64,000 bases of DNA, from contig JAIXWR010000026.1 in the NCBI GenBank assembly GCA_027491155.1, positions 1-64,000 of the forward strand. Reading direction: 5' to 3'. Made by a program: the position numbers and the translations under genes. Origin of the DNA: Verrucomicrobiaceae bacterium (GTDB taxonomy: Bacteria; Verrucomicrobiota; Verrucomicrobiia; Verrucomicrobiales; Akkermansiaceae). Under the pieces are notes generated by a model. The model did no database searches. It saw only the letters and a list, made by a program, of their open reading frames with translations, and was not told where the DNA came from. Shown here piece by piece: positions 16,388 to 25,845 of this stretch; position 1 is the stretch's first letter; every line of letters begins with the position of its first letter.

Positions 16388-18031
16388 ATGAAATCCCTCG
16401 CCGCGATCCTGCTCGCCGCCCTCGCCCTGCCCGCCGCCGCCGCCCCGGCCTGGGGCGACCAGGGCGACGGGACCTTCCGCAATCCGGTGCTGTGGATGGA
16501 CTACAACAACCCCTGCGTGATCCGCCACGGCGACGACTTCTACCTCACCGCCGCCACCCATCACTTCATGGGCATGCCGATCCTGAAGTCGCGCGACCTG
16601 GTCAACTGGTCCCACGCCGGCCGCATCTACGAACGGCTCGGCGGCTTGAGCGCCGACTTCACCTCGCCCGGCCTGGCCTACTCGGCAGGATCGCAGGACG
16701 GCGAGATCGGCGAGCACGGCGGCCGCTTCTACCTGTTCAACTGGAGCTCGCGCTACCGCGGCTTCTTCTGCACCGCGCCCCATCCGGCAGGCCCGTGGAC
16801 GGAGCCGAAAGCGATCCGCGAAAACATCGGCGGCAGCTGGGAGGACCCCTGCCCCTTCTGGGACGACGACGGCAAGGCCTACCTGCTGATGGTCGGCAAT
16901 CCGGGGCCGCTGAAGATTTTCCGGCTCAATGAAACCTTCGACGCGATCGTCGGCGAAGGCGTCACCCTGATCTCCGACATCCCGCCGAAGGGCCCGCAGC
17001 TGATCAAGCGCGACGGCTACTACCACCTGCTGGTCGCCCGCACCGGCCCCGACAAGGCGCAGTTCGCCTACCGTTCGAAATCGCTCCACGGCCCCTACGA
17101 ATCGAAGCTGATCTACGAGGACCGTAGTACCGATCTCCAGGCCGCGCAGGGCTCGCTGGTGCCGGTGAAGGGCGACGAGTGGGCTTTCCTCCACCACGAC
17201 TACCGGATGGAGTCGCCCTACGGCCGCCGCCTCTACCTCCAGCCCGCCGGCTGGAAGGACGGCTGGCCGTGGATCGGCGCGGACCCGGACGGCGACGGGA
17301 TCGGCCAACCGGTCGGGATCGACCGCCCCGCGAAGAAGCCGGACCTGCCGCCCGCGCCGGTCGATCCGGCGACGCATTCCGACGAGTTCGCGCCCGGCCC
17401 GCTGGGCGGCCAGTGGATGTGGAACCACGACCCCGACGACCGGCATTGGTCGCTCTCCGCCCGTCCCGGCTGGCTGCGCCTCGGCGCGTTGCCGCTGGCG
17501 ACCCGCGGCGGCACATCCCAGTACCCGGCGGTCAAGGTCGCCTTCCACGAGGACCACCTGCTCTTCGCCCGCAACACCGCCGTGCAGCGGATCTGCGGCA
17601 AGGTCTGCACCCTCACCACCAAGCTCGACGCATCGCGCATGGACGACGGCCAGCGCGCCGGGCTGTGCACGCTGAGCGACGGCTACACCTGGATCGGCGT
17701 CGCCCGCGACGGCGGTCGTCGGCGCATCGTCTTCGGCAAGGGCGACGCCGCCAATGGACCGTCACCGCAGGTCGAAGGTCCCGCGCTCGACCAGGACGAA
17801 CTGTGGCTGCGGCTCGACTACCGCGACGCGAAAGGCACGCTTTCCTACAGCCTCGACGGCCGCGATTTCATCCCGCTCGGCCCGCGCGACCACGCCTACC
17901 GCAGCTTCTGGTACGAAGGCACCAAGGTCGGCCTCTTCAGTTACCGTCTCTCCACCGCGAAGGGCGAAGGCGTCGCCGACTTCGACTTCCTGCGCCAGGA
18001 CCACGACGGACCCAAGCCCGCCGCGCGCTGA
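16388..18031 (+). CDS. Glycoside hydrolase family 43 protein with C-terminal beta-sandwich
   Basis: 547 aa from the ATG that yields a signal peptide. Residues about 25-320 match the GH43 five-bladed propeller: RNPVLWMDYNNPCVIRHGDDF, ILKSRDLVNW, GSWEDPCPFWDDDGKAYL. A beta-xylosidase-type C-terminal concanavalin-like domain follows (about 340-540). It probably acts on arabinoxylan-like side chains outside the cytoplasm. At the place where many members read EGPH, with the catalytic Glu, this protein reads KGPQ before LIKRDGYYHL. It may belong to a subfamily with a different acid residue or be altered in activity. Confidence 0.85.
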   Translation: MKSLAAILLAALALPAAAAPAWGDQGDGTFRNPVLWMDYNNPCVIRHGDDFYLTAATHHFMGMPILKSRDLVNWSHAGRIYERLGGLSADFTSPGLAYSAGSQDGEIGEHGGRFYLFNWSSRYRGFFCTAPHPAGPWTEPKAIRENIGGSWEDPCPFWDDDGKAYLLMVGNPGPLKIFRLNETFDAIVGEGVTLISDIPPKGPQLIKRDGYYHLLVARTGPDKAQFAYRSKSLHGPYESKLIYEDRSTDLQAAQGSLVPVKGDEWAFLHHDYRMESPYGRRLYLQPAGWKDGWPWIGADPDGDGIGQPVGIDRPAKKPDLPPAPVDPATHSDEFAPGPLGGQWMWNHDPDDRHWSLSARPGWLRLGALPLATRGGTSQYPAVKVAFHEDHLLFARNTAVQRICGKVCTLTTKLDASRMDDGQRAGLCTLSDGYTWIGVARDGGRRRIVFGKGDAANGPSPQVEGPALDQDELWLRLDYRDAKGTLSYSLDGRDFIPLGPRDHAYRSFWYEGTKVGLFSYRLSTAKGEGVADFDFLRQDHDGPKPAAR

Positions 18032-18119
18032 GGGGCGGACGCATTCGCATCGAGCGACCGGCCGTGCTCCGCTTCTCCGGAAGTCGCGGTTCGGAGGAAG
18101 GGATGATTTCCCCGACGCC

Positions 18120-19856
18120 TCAGCGTTGCGGCGGCAGACCGAGGCCGATGCTGCCTTCGACCGGCACCATCACGGTCTTCGGCCGGTCGCGATCCTTTTC
18201 CACCGTCACCACGATCTCCGCCGAAACCGGCAGTTCGTCCAATCCGGGAATATCCCACACGGCCGTGTTCTCCTCACCGGAGCGGCTGCTCATGAAGCGC
18301 CTCGCCTCGTGGGTCCGGTCACCCGCCTTGAGCGCGACCTGCTTGATCCCCCTCAGATCGCTGCGGGTCTTCATCTCGATCTTGCACGGCTGGCGCCGGT
18401 CGCCCTTGCCGGTAGCCTTCGGCTCCGTCACCTCGAAGCGGAACGGACCCGCCTCGAATTTCTTGCCGCGCACGTTCAGGCCGGCCGGCGTGGCCTTGAA
18501 CTCGTCGGTCCCGTCGCTGCAAAGCAGGGCGATGGTGGCGCTGAAATGGACCCGGTCCGCTCCGGCAGCGGGCGCTTGCGGCACCTCGATGACAAGGCCC
18601 GCCGAAACTCCCCCTTCCGCGATCGTTGGATCGCCCCACCCGGGGAGGATCTTGCCGCTGTCCAGCTCCTTATCCACGATCGGGGTGGTCAGGTCCTTTC
18701 CCGTGCTGTCGGTGAACTTGACGATCTTGCTTTGCTCCGGATCGATCCTGACGATGCCCCGGTCCGCACGGACCAGGGTCAAGGCGATCGTCGTGCCATG
18801 CGTCTGGTAGCTGCCGCGGGCCCGCCGGGGAATCGAGGAATCGACGATCTCGAAGCCGGCCACGGTCACCAGCGGATCCTCCGGGCCCACCTTGGCAAGC
18901 GGGGCTTCCCCGTCCTTGCCCGCCGCCAGGCCGATGCCGGCGGTGAGCGCGATCGGGATGCTCATGGACGCGGGCTTGTCGATGTCCTGATAAAACGAGG
19001 CCACCAGATCCACCTTTTCCGGCAGGTCCTGGAGCCCGCAGGTCATGCTGCGGGGGCTGTCCGGCCCGTTGTTCAGCCGCAGGGAAGAAAGGTCGAGCGC
19101 GCGCAGCGTCTTGCCGTTTGCCCGGAGTTCGATCGCCCGCAGCGCCCCGATGTCGTCGCGGGTCTCCAGGCGCACATACTCCTTCCGGCGGCCCTGGTGC
19201 TCGTATGACTTGATCTCTCCCACCTTCAGTTCGACCGCTCCCAGTTGGATCGTGGTCCCCTTGCGCCTGAGATTCGCGCCGGCCGCCTTGAACTCCTCGG
19301 TCTTCGGGCAGTGTTTGAGGGTCACCTCGGCGCGGAGGTCGATGCTTCCGGCCCCGGGTGTCGGCGTCTGCGGGACGAACAGGGAGACCGCCGCGGCCGA
19401 ACCGTCGTCCGTGATCCGCACTTCGCGGATGGCCGCCTCCACCGGCCACGCGTTGCCTTCGATCCGGTGGACGCGCGGCGCGGTCAGGTCCTTGCCGCGG
19501 CTGTCCACCGCCTTGAGGATCTTGCCGATTTGCGGCGGCTCTTCCCCGTCGTCCTCCGGCGTGAGGAAGCCGCCCGAGGGGCAGGGGATCAGGACATCGA
19601 TGGTCATGCCCTGGCAGAGCGGCTGGTAGTCGCTGTTGAAGGGCCAGGGCCGGTTGACGGGGTCGTTCTCGTTCAAGAGCGGCTCCGGGGTGAACGCGAC
19701 CACGCGGATCCCGGCGATCTTCGGCACCGGCGCGGCCTCGGCAGCCCCGGCGGCGGCCGGTCCGCCGGCCAGCAGGGCCAGGGCGAAAGCGGGGAAGGCA
19801 AGGACGCGGCGGCGGGAACCGGCGCGAAGCCGGAATGAGGCGGAGGGGAGGGACAT
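18120..19856 (-). CDS. Exported protein with internal duplication, unknown function
   Basis: 578 aa from the ATG at 19856, giving a basic n-region and signal peptide ending near AGAAEA. The mature protein is two related halves (about 45-320 and 325-578). Both contain DSxGKDLTxP, EFKAxxAxLxxxG, an x-Asp-x-Asp-x-Pro segment before a Val/Ile-rich strand, and end in GIGL/SIGLGL. All-beta, probably immunoglobulin-like. No family recognised. It converges on the GH43 gene. The 379-nt stretch upstream (19857-20235) shows no gene or clear motif. Confidence 0.75.
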   Translation of the reverse strand: MSLPSASFRLRAGSRRRVLAFPAFALALLAGGPAAAGAAEAAPVPKIAGIRVVAFTPEPLLNENDPVNRPWPFNSDYQPLCQGMTIDVLIPCPSGGFLTPEDDGEEPPQIGKILKAVDSRGKDLTAPRVHRIEGNAWPVEAAIREVRITDDGSAAAVSLFVPQTPTPGAGSIDLRAEVTLKHCPKTEEFKAAGANLRRKGTTIQLGAVELKVGEIKSYEHQGRRKEYVRLETRDDIGALRAIELRANGKTLRALDLSSLRLNNGPDSPRSMTCGLQDLPEKVDLVASFYQDIDKPASMSIPIALTAGIGLAAGKDGEAPLAKVGPEDPLVTVAGFEIVDSSIPRRARGSYQTHGTTIALTLVRADRGIVRIDPEQSKIVKFTDSTGKDLTTPIVDKELDSGKILPGWGDPTIAEGGVSAGLVIEVPQAPAAGADRVHFSATIALLCSDGTDEFKATPAGLNVRGKKFEAGPFRFEVTEPKATGKGDRRQPCKIEMKTRSDLRGIKQVALKAGDRTHEARRFMSSRSGEENTAVWDIPGLDELPVSAEIVVTVEKDRDRPKTVMVPVEGSIGLGLPPQR

Positions 19857-20235
19857 CGGATTCGGGGTTGGGAGAGGGAAGGGGCCGGGGAGGCATCGGA
19901 GAGCCGGAGCTCCTCTATCCGGCATCCGTGGTCCTCACGCTGTCATGGAAAGAAGCCGGGACGCAAGCCGCGAGGCCCTGCCGGATCATGGCGGGAGGAT
20001 CCAGTTCCGCGATCCTGCTTCAAGGAAGGCCATCCCGGCCGGACGTAAGCTTGCGGATCAAGAGGCAGGCCGCCTCGCTCGGCTTGCGGCGTTTGCAGAG
20101 GGAAAGGCGGTTCTTGTTGGCGAAGGATGCGGACGACGGAACCAAGTCCGTCCGCGGAGCGACGGGGAGGTCGCTTCCACGCTTCCGGCGGAAGCGGAAC
20201 CTCATTTCGGCGCCCGATTCCGGCGTCCTTCCGCT

Positions 20236-21816
20236 TCACCCGCAGCCGCACCCGACCCCGCAGGCCGCGGCGCGTTTGGCGGCGAGCTTTTCCTCGAGTG
20301 CGATCGCGGTCGGGGTGATGGAAAGGCCGCCGAGATTCGTGCAGCGGACCTCCCGCGGCATCTGGGTGGCGACTTGTTTGGCGGTCTCGATCACCTCGTC
20401 GAGCGGGATCACGGGATCGTAGCCGGCCAGCGCCATGTTCGCGCAGGACAAGGCGTTGGCCGCGGCCATGACGTTCTTGCCGAGGCAGGGAACCTCGACG
20501 CGGTTCGCCACCGGGTCGCAGATCAGGCCGATCATGCTCTGCATGGCCATCGAGGCCGCCGCGACCGCCTGGTTCAGCGGGCCGTCGGCCAGCGTGACCA
20601 AAGCCGCCGCCGCCATGCTGGCCGCGGAGCCGCCCTCGGCCTGGCAGCCGCCGACTTCCGCGGCGAAGGTCCAGCGGGTGGCGATGAACACGCCGATCAA
20701 CCCGCTCGCGAGCAAGGCCCGGGCCATCGCTTCCTCGTCGAGGCCCATGCTTTCGGCCATCGCGATCACCGCGCCCGGCAAGGCCGCACAGGCACCGGCG
20801 GTCGGCGCGGCGACGATCACGCCCATCGAGCTCTTCACCTCCATCAGAGAGGTCACGTAGAGGATGATCCGGTTCAAGGCGCCACCGTCGAGCAGGCGGC
20901 CGGCTTTCATGAGTTCGTCGAAGCGCCCGCATTGGTGGCCGAGCACGCGGTCGTCGTATTCGGTGCCGGCGATGCCCTCGGCGATCGAGCGGCGCAGGAT
21001 GCGGACGATCTCCACCATCTTCGCCACCACCTCCGCCTCGCTCAAACCGCCGCGTTCGCATTCATACTGCACGGCCAGCTTCCACAACGGCGTGCCGCGG
21101 CCGGCATCGTGGACCAGCATTTCGGCGCAGGTGCCGAAGGGCACGCGGGTGTCCTTGCTGGACATGACGGGCAGCACCGGGTGCAAGCGCCGGATGGCGG
21201 CGATGCCGGGAATCTCAGCGAGAATGTCATCCGGGACGAAGCGGTCGGCCTTCACCTCGACAAGTTGTCGGCCATCGGCCTCGTGCAGCAGGATCGCATC
21301 GGCGGAGAAGCGGTTCCCGAGCGCGGCGACCACGGCGTTGCCCGTTCCTTTCACCCACAGCAGCGTCTCGAAGCAATCGCCGAACATCGAGACCGCGAAG
21401 CCGTCGAGGTCGATCACTTCCATCATCCCGCCGCCGGTGGAAATCGCGCGCAGGGTGTGGGTTTCCTCCGGGCTGTGAAGGGTCAGCCGGTAGGTGTTCG
21501 GGTGCGGGTCGCCGGCATCGACCGTCTCGATCGCGATCCGCACGCCGGTATCGCGAAGCGCCTGCGGCGAGCCCGGCAGGCGTTCGTCGGCCGCGTCCCA
21601 GCCCATCAACCCGCCGAACAGGCCCATGTCGGAGCCCTGGGTGTCGTGGGTGTTGGGCAGCGAGCCGTTGACGTCGAACTCGACCAGCACGTCGGTGAAA
21701 TTCGAGTCCATCAGCTCGCGCGCCAGCCGGCCGATCCGCAGCGCGGCGGCGCAGTGCGAGCTGGAAGGGCCGCGCATCACCGGGCCGATGACGTCGTTGA
21801 AAATGCTGACTTTCAT
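20236..21816 (-). CDS. sdaA: L-serine ammonia-lyase (iron-sulfur L-serine dehydratase)
   Basis: 526 aa. Deaminates L-serine to pyruvate and ammonia in the cytoplasm. It opens with VSIFNDVIGPVMRGPSSSH, the family's N-terminal motif, and contains GTCAEM, GVIVAAPTAGACAALPGAV, EVGGCQAEGGSAASMAAAAL and GLICDPVANRVEVPC, which supply the conserved Cys residues for the oxygen-sensitive [4Fe-4S] cluster. The single chain covers both the beta and alpha parts that some species split. The tail is Cys-rich (CGVGCGCG), which is unusual. The ATG at 21816 was chosen because it starts this motif directly. Confidence 0.94.
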   Translation of the reverse strand: MKVSIFNDVIGPVMRGPSSSHCAAALRIGRLARELMDSNFTDVLVEFDVNGSLPNTHDTQGSDMGLFGGLMGWDAADERLPGSPQALRDTGVRIAIETVDAGDPHPNTYRLTLHSPEETHTLRAISTGGGMMEVIDLDGFAVSMFGDCFETLLWVKGTGNAVVAALGNRFSADAILLHEADGRQLVEVKADRFVPDDILAEIPGIAAIRRLHPVLPVMSSKDTRVPFGTCAEMLVHDAGRGTPLWKLAVQYECERGGLSEAEVVAKMVEIVRILRRSIAEGIAGTEYDDRVLGHQCGRFDELMKAGRLLDGGALNRIILYVTSLMEVKSSMGVIVAAPTAGACAALPGAVIAMAESMGLDEEAMARALLASGLIGVFIATRWTFAAEVGGCQAEGGSAASMAAAALVTLADGPLNQAVAAASMAMQSMIGLICDPVANRVEVPCLGKNVMAAANALSCANMALAGYDPVIPLDEVIETAKQVATQMPREVRCTNLGGLSITPTAIALEEKLAAKRAAACGVGCGCG

Positions 21817-21970
21817 GAGAAGTGCCGGGTTGATCCGGGGAAAAGCTACCGTCGGGGAGCAGACCATCTTTCCGCCCCAAGTCGACGCGAAACGAAGCAC
21901 GCCCGCGGCCCGGCAGCGGGTCGGCGGCTTTTTCCTCCACCTCACCTGTCCCCGCACCTAGCTTGGCCGG

Positions 21971-22996
21971 ATGAAGGGATTGCTTTGCTTGCTGGTCGGA
22001 CTCATCGGAAGCGCCACGGGGGAAATCACCCGCGGCGAGATCGGCGGCGCGAAGTTCATGATCGCCGCGCCGGAAACGTGGCAGGGCAAGCTGGTGCTGA
22101 TCGCCCACGGCTACCGGCCGGAAGGCAACCCGCTCGATGCGGAATTCGACACGAAGGACGAGTTCGCCGCGCCGCTGTTAGAGAAAGGCTGGGGCATCGC
22201 CTCGACCAGCTACCGCCGAAACGGCTGGATCGTCGAGGACGCCCTGCTCGACCTCAAGGCGCTGCGCGACCACGTCGTCAAGGAACACGGCGAGGTGAAG
22301 CGCTGCCTGATGATCGGCAGCTCGATGGGCGGGCTGATCGGCACCCTGGCCGCGGAAGGCGCGCTGGACCGGGTCGACGGCGTGGTGGCGATCGGCGCCT
22401 ACCTTGGAACGCAGGAGCGGGAGGGCTTTCACCCGGCGCTGACCTGGCAGCCGAAAGCGCCGCTGATTTATCTCACCAACCAGGACGAACTGGAGCACCC
22501 GAAGCACTACCGCACCAAGGCCGGGCCGGAGAAGACCGCGCTGTGGGTGGTCAAGCGCGACGGGCATTGCAACACGTCCGATGCCGAGCGGCTGCAAGCC
22601 TTGCTCGCGGTGGACGCGTGGGTCGATGGGACCGTCCCCGCCAAGGAGAAGGACGGCACCGTTTACCCGCCGGTCCGCGAAAGCACGGCGAAGAAGGTCG
22701 ACGGCGGACTGGAAGGGAAGGTGACGCTCGCCTCGGAGTCCTGGGGGAATCTCTCCACCGGCTTCGTCGCGGCGGATCTCACAGCGCTTGGGTTGAAGAG
22801 CGGCGACCTAGCGGTGGTGTCCGGCAGCAAGGGCAAGCTCGCCGTGAAAGTCGTGGGCTACCGCTCCGACGTCGCGACCGGCGAAGGCGCGCTCTACCTG
22901 ACGCCGAACGGCTGGGTCGCGGTGGTGATCAACGGCGGGAACGCGGCGAAGGCGATCGGGGTGACGACGGGGGATGCGGTGGTGTTGGCGAAGTGA
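21971..22996 (+). CDS. Exported alpha/beta hydrolase fused to a SAM-hydroxide-adenosyltransferase-like C-terminal domain
   Basis: 341 aa. Signal peptide, then an alpha/beta-hydrolase core with LVLIAHGYRPEGN, the nucleophile elbow GSSMGG and a late His in RDGHCNTSD. From about residue 255 the chain changes to a small beta domain with GNLSTGF, GDLAVV, ALYLTPNGWVAVVINGGNAA and GVTTGDAVVL. This closely resembles the C-terminal domain of SAM hydroxide adenosyltransferases (DUF62/SalL family). That domain normally contacts the adenine of SAM within a trimer, so its use on an exported hydrolase is odd. The substrate is unknown. Confidence 0.75.
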   Translation: MKGLLCLLVGLIGSATGEITRGEIGGAKFMIAAPETWQGKLVLIAHGYRPEGNPLDAEFDTKDEFAAPLLEKGWGIASTSYRRNGWIVEDALLDLKALRDHVVKEHGEVKRCLMIGSSMGGLIGTLAAEGALDRVDGVVAIGAYLGTQEREGFHPALTWQPKAPLIYLTNQDELEHPKHYRTKAGPEKTALWVVKRDGHCNTSDAERLQALLAVDAWVDGTVPAKEKDGTVYPPVRESTAKKVDGGLEGKVTLASESWGNLSTGFVAADLTALGLKSGDLAVVSGSKGKLAVKVVGYRSDVATGEGALYLTPNGWVAVVINGGNAAKAIGVTTGDAVVLAK

Positions 22997-23049
22997 GGCT
23001 CTCGCTGAAGCCCGATGCCTTTTGGGATTGGTCCATGGGGGCTAAATCC

Positions 23050-23347
23050 CCGGAGGGGATAAAGCCAGTAGCCGGGGGTCGAGCGCAGCGACTACCCCCG
23101 GGAAACATCAGATAGGAAATGAACCCCGGACGGGGTTCCAGCGAAGCTTGGTCGTTTGATGCCGGCCGGAGTCACCGGAAGATGAACCATTTGCTGCGGC
23201 AGATACTCCGGTTCGAAGGGGGTCTCCCGTCTTTCCCAGCCCGGCTTGAACCCCATCCGGGGTTCCCGGTGACTCGTATCGCCTGACCGGTGGTGTTCGC
23301 GGCGCTCGACCACCGGCTATTTGCTGGAATCCCTTCGGGATATTGCA
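23050..23347. repeat. Inverted pair of a three-hairpin intergenic repeat
   Basis: Each unit has, in order, a TCCC/GGGA hairpin, a long-stem hairpin after TAGCCGG, and AACCCCGGAYGGGGTT. The plus-strand unit runs from about 23047 to 23140 and the minus-strand unit from about 23347 to 23247. The middle stem is CCGGGGGT/ACCCCCGG in one and CCGGTGGT/ACCACCGG in the other, a compensatory change. The surrounding 22997-23472 region contains no gene. REP-like elements of this kind are common in Verrucomicrobiota and Planctomycetota (recollection, not checked). Confidence 0.75.
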
Positions 23348-23408
23348 GCGATCAACATTTGCCGAAGCGATGAAAATGAATCCTCAAAGACATTGTCCCA
23401 AAAACAAG

Positions 23409-23440
23409 AATCCCCCCGCGGTGCGGACCGCGGGGGGATT
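23409..23440 (-). terminator. Intrinsic terminator of the TonB-receptor gene
   Basis: A perfect 14-bp stem (23409-23422 with 23427-23440) closed by a GCGG loop and, on the minus strand, followed by TTCTTGTTTTT. It lies 33 nt after the receptor gene's stop codon. Confidence 0.85.
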
Positions 23441-23472
23441 TGTCTGAGCAATACCGAATAACCCTGGAAAAC

Positions 23473-25698
23473 TCAGAAGGTGATCTCCGCGCCGCCGAAG
23501 ATCATGCGCGGGGCATTCGTGCGCGGGCCTTCGGGGATGCGGCTGACGATGGCCTGCTCGTCGAGGAGGTTCTGCACGCCGCCGAGCAAGCGCACGTTCT
23601 CCGTGAGCTGGTAGTGGCCGGAGAGGTCGAACTGGAGCAGCGCCTGGATCTTGCCGTCGCGGATGGTGGCGATGCCTTCGTTCGCCGGGGTGCCGACGAT
23701 GTCGACGCGCGGGGTGCCGTTCCAACCGGTGCCCCAGGTGCTGCCGCTGTAGCTCATGTCGAGGTTCACGGCCCACTTCTCGCCGCTCAGGCCGATGCCC
23801 GCGGCGAGCTTCCACTCCGGCACGTAGGGGATCTCGTTGCCATCGCGACCGCCGGCATAGACGGCGTCGCCGCCGCCCGCGACCGCCGCGGTGCCGTTCT
23901 TGAACTCGGCGCTGGTCCAGGTGGCGCTGACATACATCGGCAGGCCGAGCGACCAACCCGCGGCCTGGCCGGCGTCGTATTCGACCAGCGATTCGAGGCC
24001 GTAGACCGCGGCCTCGCCGGCGTTCTGGCTCGGTGCGGTGAAGCCGAAGCCGGCGTCGGTGGAGATGAGCTGGTCGAAGTCGGTGTAGAAGCCGACGAGC
24101 TCGGCGTTGAAGGCATCCTTGCGGTGACGGTAGCCGAGCTCGTAGCCGAGACTTTCCTCGTCCTCGGTGCCGGCCGTCAGGTAGGCCTGCGGGCTGGGCG
24201 AGGCGACGCCGCGGTAAATGCCGCCGAACATCGAGTTGGCGTCGTCGAACTCGTAGTTCGCGCCGATGCCGCCGGCGAAGAGGTTCTCGTTGCCGGCGAA
24301 CTGGCGGCTGGCGCCGTTGGTGTAGTCGAGCTCCAGGAACTCGTAGCGGACGCCGGGGCGCAAGGTCAGCTTGCCGACCTTGATCTCGTCCTCGGCGTAG
24401 AGCGCGGTGGCGAAGGTCTCGTTGATCCCGTTGTTGGTGATCTTGCCGGGCTGGCCGGGGTTCAGGGTGAAGTTGCCATTGCCGACGCCGGTGTAGGTCG
24501 TGCGCTGCTGGAGGGCATCGACCCGGTCGTAGTGGAAGCGCGCGCCGAGGGCCAGGTCGTGTTCCAGCGAGCCGGTGGCGAAGCGGATGTTCGCCTGGTT
24601 TTGCCAGCCGTAGGCCTGGTGGTCGCGGAGGTTTGCGGTGGTGCGGATGGTCCCGGCAGCGCTGCCGTTGAGGACGTTGACCAGCGCGGGATTGAGCAGC
24701 GCCTGATGGAGGGCGGTGCCGTTGACCTGGTCGAGCTTGTCCCAGTTGCGCCGGAACTCGTTGAAATAGACGGCGGACTCGATGCGCAGCGCGTCGGAGG
24801 GCTCGGCGATCCATTTCAAATAGCTGCGCCACTGGCTCGACTCGAACTGGTCGAACTTGGTCGCGGCGTAGCGGCGGTCGGGCGTGGCGCGGACGTCGAA
24901 CTCGCTGAGGCCGGTGTAGGTCTCGTTGGCATCGAAGTCGGTGTAGCCCGCCTTCACCTCGATCCGCTGCTTGAGCGCGGTGTTCGGCTCCCAGAAGAAC
25001 TTCAGCATCGGCTCGATCAGGTCGAAGCCGCTGTCGCCGCCGAAGTCGATGTCACGGTAGCCGTCGCTGGTCTGCGAGTGGAGCTCGAGCAGGTAGCCGA
25101 AGGTTCCGGCGTCGGTCGTCACGGTGTCGCCATACCAGGTGTGGTTGAAGAAGGTGTTCTCGCTGCCGTAGGTGGTGCGGGAGTAGAACTTCGAGTCCTC
25201 CGGGATCTCGGTGGAGAGGAAATTGATCACGCCCCCGGTGGTCTGCGGGCCGTAGCGGACCTGCGACGAGCCTTTCAGCACCTCGATGCCCGACATGCGC
25301 GCGGGCTTCGGCGAGTAGTAGGCGGCCGGGGCGGAGTAGGGCGAGGGCGCGGTGAGGATGCCGTCTTCCATCACGGTGACCTTTTCACTGCGGGTGCCGT
25401 CGGCGCCGCGGAGCGAGACGTTGGGGAAATTGCCGAAGCCGTCCTCCTCGCGGACATAGACGCCGGGGACCTTGGCGAGGATCTGGGTGAGGTTGGTGTA
25501 GCCGCGCTCGGTGAATTCCTGCGCATCCACGTAAGCGGCGGAGCCGGGGAGCGTCCACACCGCCTCGGCACTGCCGACCACGGTCATCGCTTCAAGAGAG
25601 TCCACATCACGCGCGGCATCCTGGGCCCGGGCGGCGGTCGTCACGGCCATCAGCGCGGCACAGGCCGCCAGTTCCATCCTTCGGTTCGTTCGGTTCAT
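23473..25698 (-). CDS. TonB-dependent outer-membrane receptor, FecA-like, probably iron siderophore uptake
   Basis: 741 aa from the ATG at 25698. Signal peptide ending ARAQ, a TonB-box-like EAMTVVGS, then the plug (about 60-170: YVDAQEFTERGYTNLTQILAKVPG, NVSLRGADGTRSEKV, IEVLKGSSQVRYGPQTTGGVINF). The 22-strand barrel follows and ends RMIFGGAEITF with a terminal Phe. A Fur box sits upstream, so expression should rise when iron is scarce. No periplasmic binding protein or permease is adjacent. Confidence 0.93.
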   Translation of the reverse strand: MNRTNRRMELAACAALMAVTTAARAQDAARDVDSLEAMTVVGSAEAVWTLPGSAAYVDAQEFTERGYTNLTQILAKVPGVYVREEDGFGNFPNVSLRGADGTRSEKVTVMEDGILTAPSPYSAPAAYYSPKPARMSGIEVLKGSSQVRYGPQTTGGVINFLSTEIPEDSKFYSRTTYGSENTFFNHTWYGDTVTTDAGTFGYLLELHSQTSDGYRDIDFGGDSGFDLIEPMLKFFWEPNTALKQRIEVKAGYTDFDANETYTGLSEFDVRATPDRRYAATKFDQFESSQWRSYLKWIAEPSDALRIESAVYFNEFRRNWDKLDQVNGTALHQALLNPALVNVLNGSAAGTIRTTANLRDHQAYGWQNQANIRFATGSLEHDLALGARFHYDRVDALQQRTTYTGVGNGNFTLNPGQPGKITNNGINETFATALYAEDEIKVGKLTLRPGVRYEFLELDYTNGASRQFAGNENLFAGGIGANYEFDDANSMFGGIYRGVASPSPQAYLTAGTEDEESLGYELGYRHRKDAFNAELVGFYTDFDQLISTDAGFGFTAPSQNAGEAAVYGLESLVEYDAGQAAGWSLGLPMYVSATWTSAEFKNGTAAVAGGGDAVYAGGRDGNEIPYVPEWKLAAGIGLSGEKWAVNLDMSYSGSTWGTGWNGTPRVDIVGTPANEGIATIRDGKIQALLQFDLSGHYQLTENVRLLGGVQNLLDEQAIVSRIPEGPRTNAPRMIFGGAEITF

Positions 25699-25726
25699 GA
25701 TCGGGTGGGTGTGAAGCAAATCGTTA

Positions 25727-25743
25727 TTGAGAATCAATCGCAA
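25727..25743 (-). promoter_or_regulatory. Fur box upstream of the TonB receptor
   Basis: The plus strand reads TTGAGAATCAATCGCAA, which matches the Fur inverted repeat TTGAGAATNATTCTCAA at all but two defined positions. It lies 29 nt before the chosen start codon, in an AT-rich patch that stands out from the GC-rich surroundings and probably holds the promoter. Confidence 0.75.
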
Positions 25744-25845
25744 CAAGGGGAGGTTGGCAGGGACCCGCCTTGGCGGTCAAACGAAATTTTCGACCGGCGG
25801 GTTTTCTCATGAATGGACCGGGCCTTCTTCCGTCCACAACCCACC

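Noticed and set aside
21817-21970. Possible glycine or other riboswitch in the serine dehydratase leader
   Set aside because: The leader lacks the conserved blocks of glycine or other riboswitch classes I can recognise.
19636-23115. Long plus-strand open frame (1159 codons) across several genes
   Set aside because: It runs antisense to the duplicated exported protein and serine dehydratase and out of frame through the hydrolase, with no recognisable domain.
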